From an uncultured Desulfomonile sp. (lineage in GTDB: Bacteria; Desulfobacterota; Desulfomonilia; Desulfomonilales; Desulfomonilaceae): DNA of 8,055 nt. The notes under the pieces are model-generated. The model was not told the origin of the DNA and made no database searches. It was given only the letters and a program-made list of their open reading frames with translations. Both the position numbers and the translations under genes were made by a program. Every line of letters begins with the position of its first letter. The stretch's first letter is position 1. The stretch spans positions 1-8,055 of the forward strand of contig CAINUH010000532.1 in assembly GCA_903853735.1 (NCBI GenBank). The letters run 5' to 3'. This document shows, piece by piece, positions 6,560-8,055 of the stretch.

Positions 6560-8011
6560 GTGGCCGGACAAAGACCTTACCGATTGAAAAGGATTGATGA
6601 AATCCGGTGGGAGATTCCTCGGACCGGCGGAATGCGGGTTCCAGGTCTAATCTATACGGATGCTGCAACTCTGCCGGACATTGAAAAAGACCGGAGTGCT
6701 GACCAGGTTTATAACGTTGCCCATCTGCCGGGCATAGTGGGACGTTCCATGGCCATGCCGGATGTTCACTGGGGCTATGGATTCCCGATCGGCGGGGTAG
6801 CCGCCTTTGACGTGAATGAAGGTGTGGTATCGCCGGGAGGAGTCGGCTATGACATAAATTGCGGGGTCCGTCTTGCGGTCACCGGCTTGGACAAGAGTGA
6901 AGTGGCTCCCCGTATCCGGGATCTCATCGACACCCTTTTCGCCAGGGTTCCAAGCGGGTTGGGCTCCAGGGGCGGCATAAAGCTTAATAGGAAAGGGCTT
7001 TCCGACGTCTTAAGCAATGGCGCGGCATGGGCGGTGAAGGAGGGAATGGGGGATGCTTCCGACCTGGAGTTGATTGAGGACCGTGGGGCTATTGAGGGCG
7101 CGGATCCAGGCGCTGTCAGCGATCGAGCCTTTGAGAGAGGTAAGGACCAACTCGGTACACTCGGCTCAGGAAACCATTTTCTGGAAATCGGGTTCATTGA
7201 GGAGGTGTTTGACACTCAAATTGCCGAGCGATGGGGGCTGACCCCAGGGCAGGTCACTGTAATGATTCACAGTGGTTCCAGAGGGTTAGGATATCAGATC
7301 TGCGACGAATTTCTTGCACGGATGGTAAAAAGTGTCCGCAACGAAGGAATTGTAATCCCGGACAAGCAGCTCGCATGTACCCGCTTGAACACGGCACTGG
7401 CGAAGGAGTATCTAGCTGCAATGGCTGGTGCGGCAAATTTTGCTTTTGCGAATCGCCAGGTACTCCAGCACCTGACTCGAGTGGCATGGGAGGAAGCGCT
7501 CGGAATGTCTCCAAGACAACTGCAACTGAGATTGCTCTACGACGTCAGCCACAACATTGCCAAAATTGAGACACACACGGTTGAAGGCAGAAAGAAGAAA
7601 GTTTGCGTTCACCGTAAAGGGGCTACGCGAGCACTCCCTCCACACCATCCGGACCTTCCGTTGCGATATCGTTCAACTGGACAACCGGTTCTCATCCCTG
7701 GAGACATGGGCCGCGGTTCGTACGTGTTGGCGGGTGAGCCTGCCTCCATGGAGGAAACCTTTGGCTCTGCCTGTCATGGAGCCGGTCGCCTACTTTCACG
7801 GGGGGAAGCCCTCAGAAAGACTCAGGGCCGGTCTGTAGAGAGAGAATTACAGGACAAAGATATCTATCCGAGGTGGGTTGGGAGAAAGACTCTTAGGGAA
7901 GAATGCCCGGAAGCCTACAAGGACGTGAGTATGGTAGTGGATGTGGTCCAGAGAGCTGGACTGGCAAGAAAAGTGGCGCGGATAAAGCCCATGGGGGTTA
8001 TAAAAGGATGA
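6560..8011 (+). CDS. rtcB: tRNA-splicing / RNA-repair ligase RtcB
   Basis: RtcB joins RNA 2',3'-cyclic phosphate or 3'-phosphate ends to 5'-OH ends, using GTP and Mn2+ through a covalent histidine-GMP. Starting at GTG 6560 the product is 483 aa, close to the 481 aa Pyrococcus horikoshii enzyme. It follows that enzyme's sequence closely, beginning with LKRIDEIRWEIPRTGGMRVPG. Metal ligands are seen as C101 (GYDINCGVRL), H206 (GSGNHFLE), H237 (MIHSGSRG) and H331 (DVSHNIAK). The nucleophile is H406 (ACHGAGR). These match C98, H203, H234, H329 and H404 of the archaeal protein. HRKGATRA and the ending RIKPMGVIKG are also typical. It resembles the archaeal-type, archease-linked RtcB more than the shorter E. 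coli enzyme of rtcBA operons. GTG 6536 is an alternative start adding 8 residues. No rtcA or rtcR is nearby. Its stop TGA overlaps a following ATG as ATGA. Confidence 0.96.
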   Translation: MAGQRPYRLKRIDEIRWEIPRTGGMRVPGLIYTDAATLPDIEKDRSADQVYNVAHLPGIVGRSMAMPDVHWGYGFPIGGVAAFDVNEGVVSPGGVGYDINCGVRLAVTGLDKSEVAPRIRDLIDTLFARVPSGLGSRGGIKLNRKGLSDVLSNGAAWAVKEGMGDASDLELIEDRGAIEGADPGAVSDRAFERGKDQLGTLGSGNHFLEIGFIEEVFDTQIAERWGLTPGQVTVMIHSGSRGLGYQICDEFLARMVKSVRNEGIVIPDKQLACTRLNTALAKEYLAAMAGAANFAFANRQVLQHLTRVAWEEALGMSPRQLQLRLLYDVSHNIAKIETHTVEGRKKKVCVHRKGATRALPPHHPDLPLRYRSTGQPVLIPGDMGRGSYVLAGEPASMEETFGSACHGAGRLLSRGEALRKTQGRSVERELQDKDIYPRWVGRKTLREECPEAYKDVSMVVDVVQRAGLARKVARIKPMGVIKG

Positions 8012-8055
8012 AACCGATTGGTTGGCAAGCAATCAACTTTTTGATAAACATTTGA
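8008..8055 (+). CDS. Short frame coupled to rtcB by ATGA, reaching TGA at the window edge
   Basis: ATG 8008 shares bases with the rtcB stop codon. GGGGG at 7993-7997 lies about 10 bases upstream and could serve as a ribosome site. The frame reads MKPIGWQAINFLINI and then meets TGA at 8053-8055, the last three bases available. Three readings are possible: a chance short frame, a small leader peptide, or the start of a longer gene in which TGA is read as selenocysteine. Nothing in the visible 15 residues identifies a family, and the sequence needed to decide lies outside the window. Real coding is uncertain. Confidence 0.2.
   Translation: MKPIGWQAINFLINI

Noticed and set aside
1..8055. Mobile element, CRISPR array, phage or defence island
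   Set aside because: No transposase, integrase, terminal inverted repeats, direct-repeat array or foreign-looking gene is visible; the genes are conserved housekeeping families.

Overview
This is a compact, all-plus-strand bacterial segment of about 8 kb. It carries six complete protein genes, the probable tail of a seventh at the left edge, and a possible start of an eighth at the right edge. I see no tRNA or rRNA, insertion sequence, CRISPR array or phage gene. Base composition is balanced and slightly GC-rich, and every gene reads through without frameshift. The combination of a bacterial selenocysteine synthase, a proteobacterial-looking GyrA without the long E. coli insertion, and an archease/RtcB pair suggests an anaerobic deltaproteobacterium-like organism (Desulfobacterota or relatives). 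That placement is an inference from general gene content, not from a database match.

Layout: (1) Positions 3-77 look like the last 24 codons of an upstream gene. It is followed closely by selA (about 92-1504), which makes Sec-tRNA, and by an RluD-type 23S rRNA pseudouridine synthase (1498-2511) that overlaps selA by 7 bases. (2) A 183-base gap (2512-2694) holds an imperfect hairpin and an A+T-rich stretch. It is the likeliest transcription boundary in the window. (3) gyrA (2695-5217) comes next. The archease gene (5195-5629) starts inside the last codons of gyrA. After a 72-84 base gap come a PAP2-family membrane phosphatase (about 5714-6517) and the RNA ligase rtcB (about 6560-8011). (4) An ATGA overlap at the end of rtcB opens a reading frame that meets TGA after 15 codons, exactly at the window end.

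How the genes work together: SelA and the pseudouridine synthase both serve translation (charging tRNA-Sec, modifying the ribosome). Archease is the known activator of RtcB, which joins RNA ends carrying 2',3'-cyclic phosphate or 3'-phosphate to 5'-OH, so the right half encodes an RNA repair pair. GyrA sits upstream of the pair and the phosphatase sits inside it; both may simply share transcription. No RtcA cyclase, RtcR regulator, SelB or selC is visible here.

Several genes appear to use non-ATG starts (TTG for gyrA, TTG or GTG for the phosphatase, GTG for rtcB), chosen here by Shine-Dalgarno spacing. The content is mostly housekeeping. The points worth a second look are the archease-phosphatase-rtcB order, the altered GyrA box, and the TGA at the right edge of a window that encodes selenocysteine machinery.
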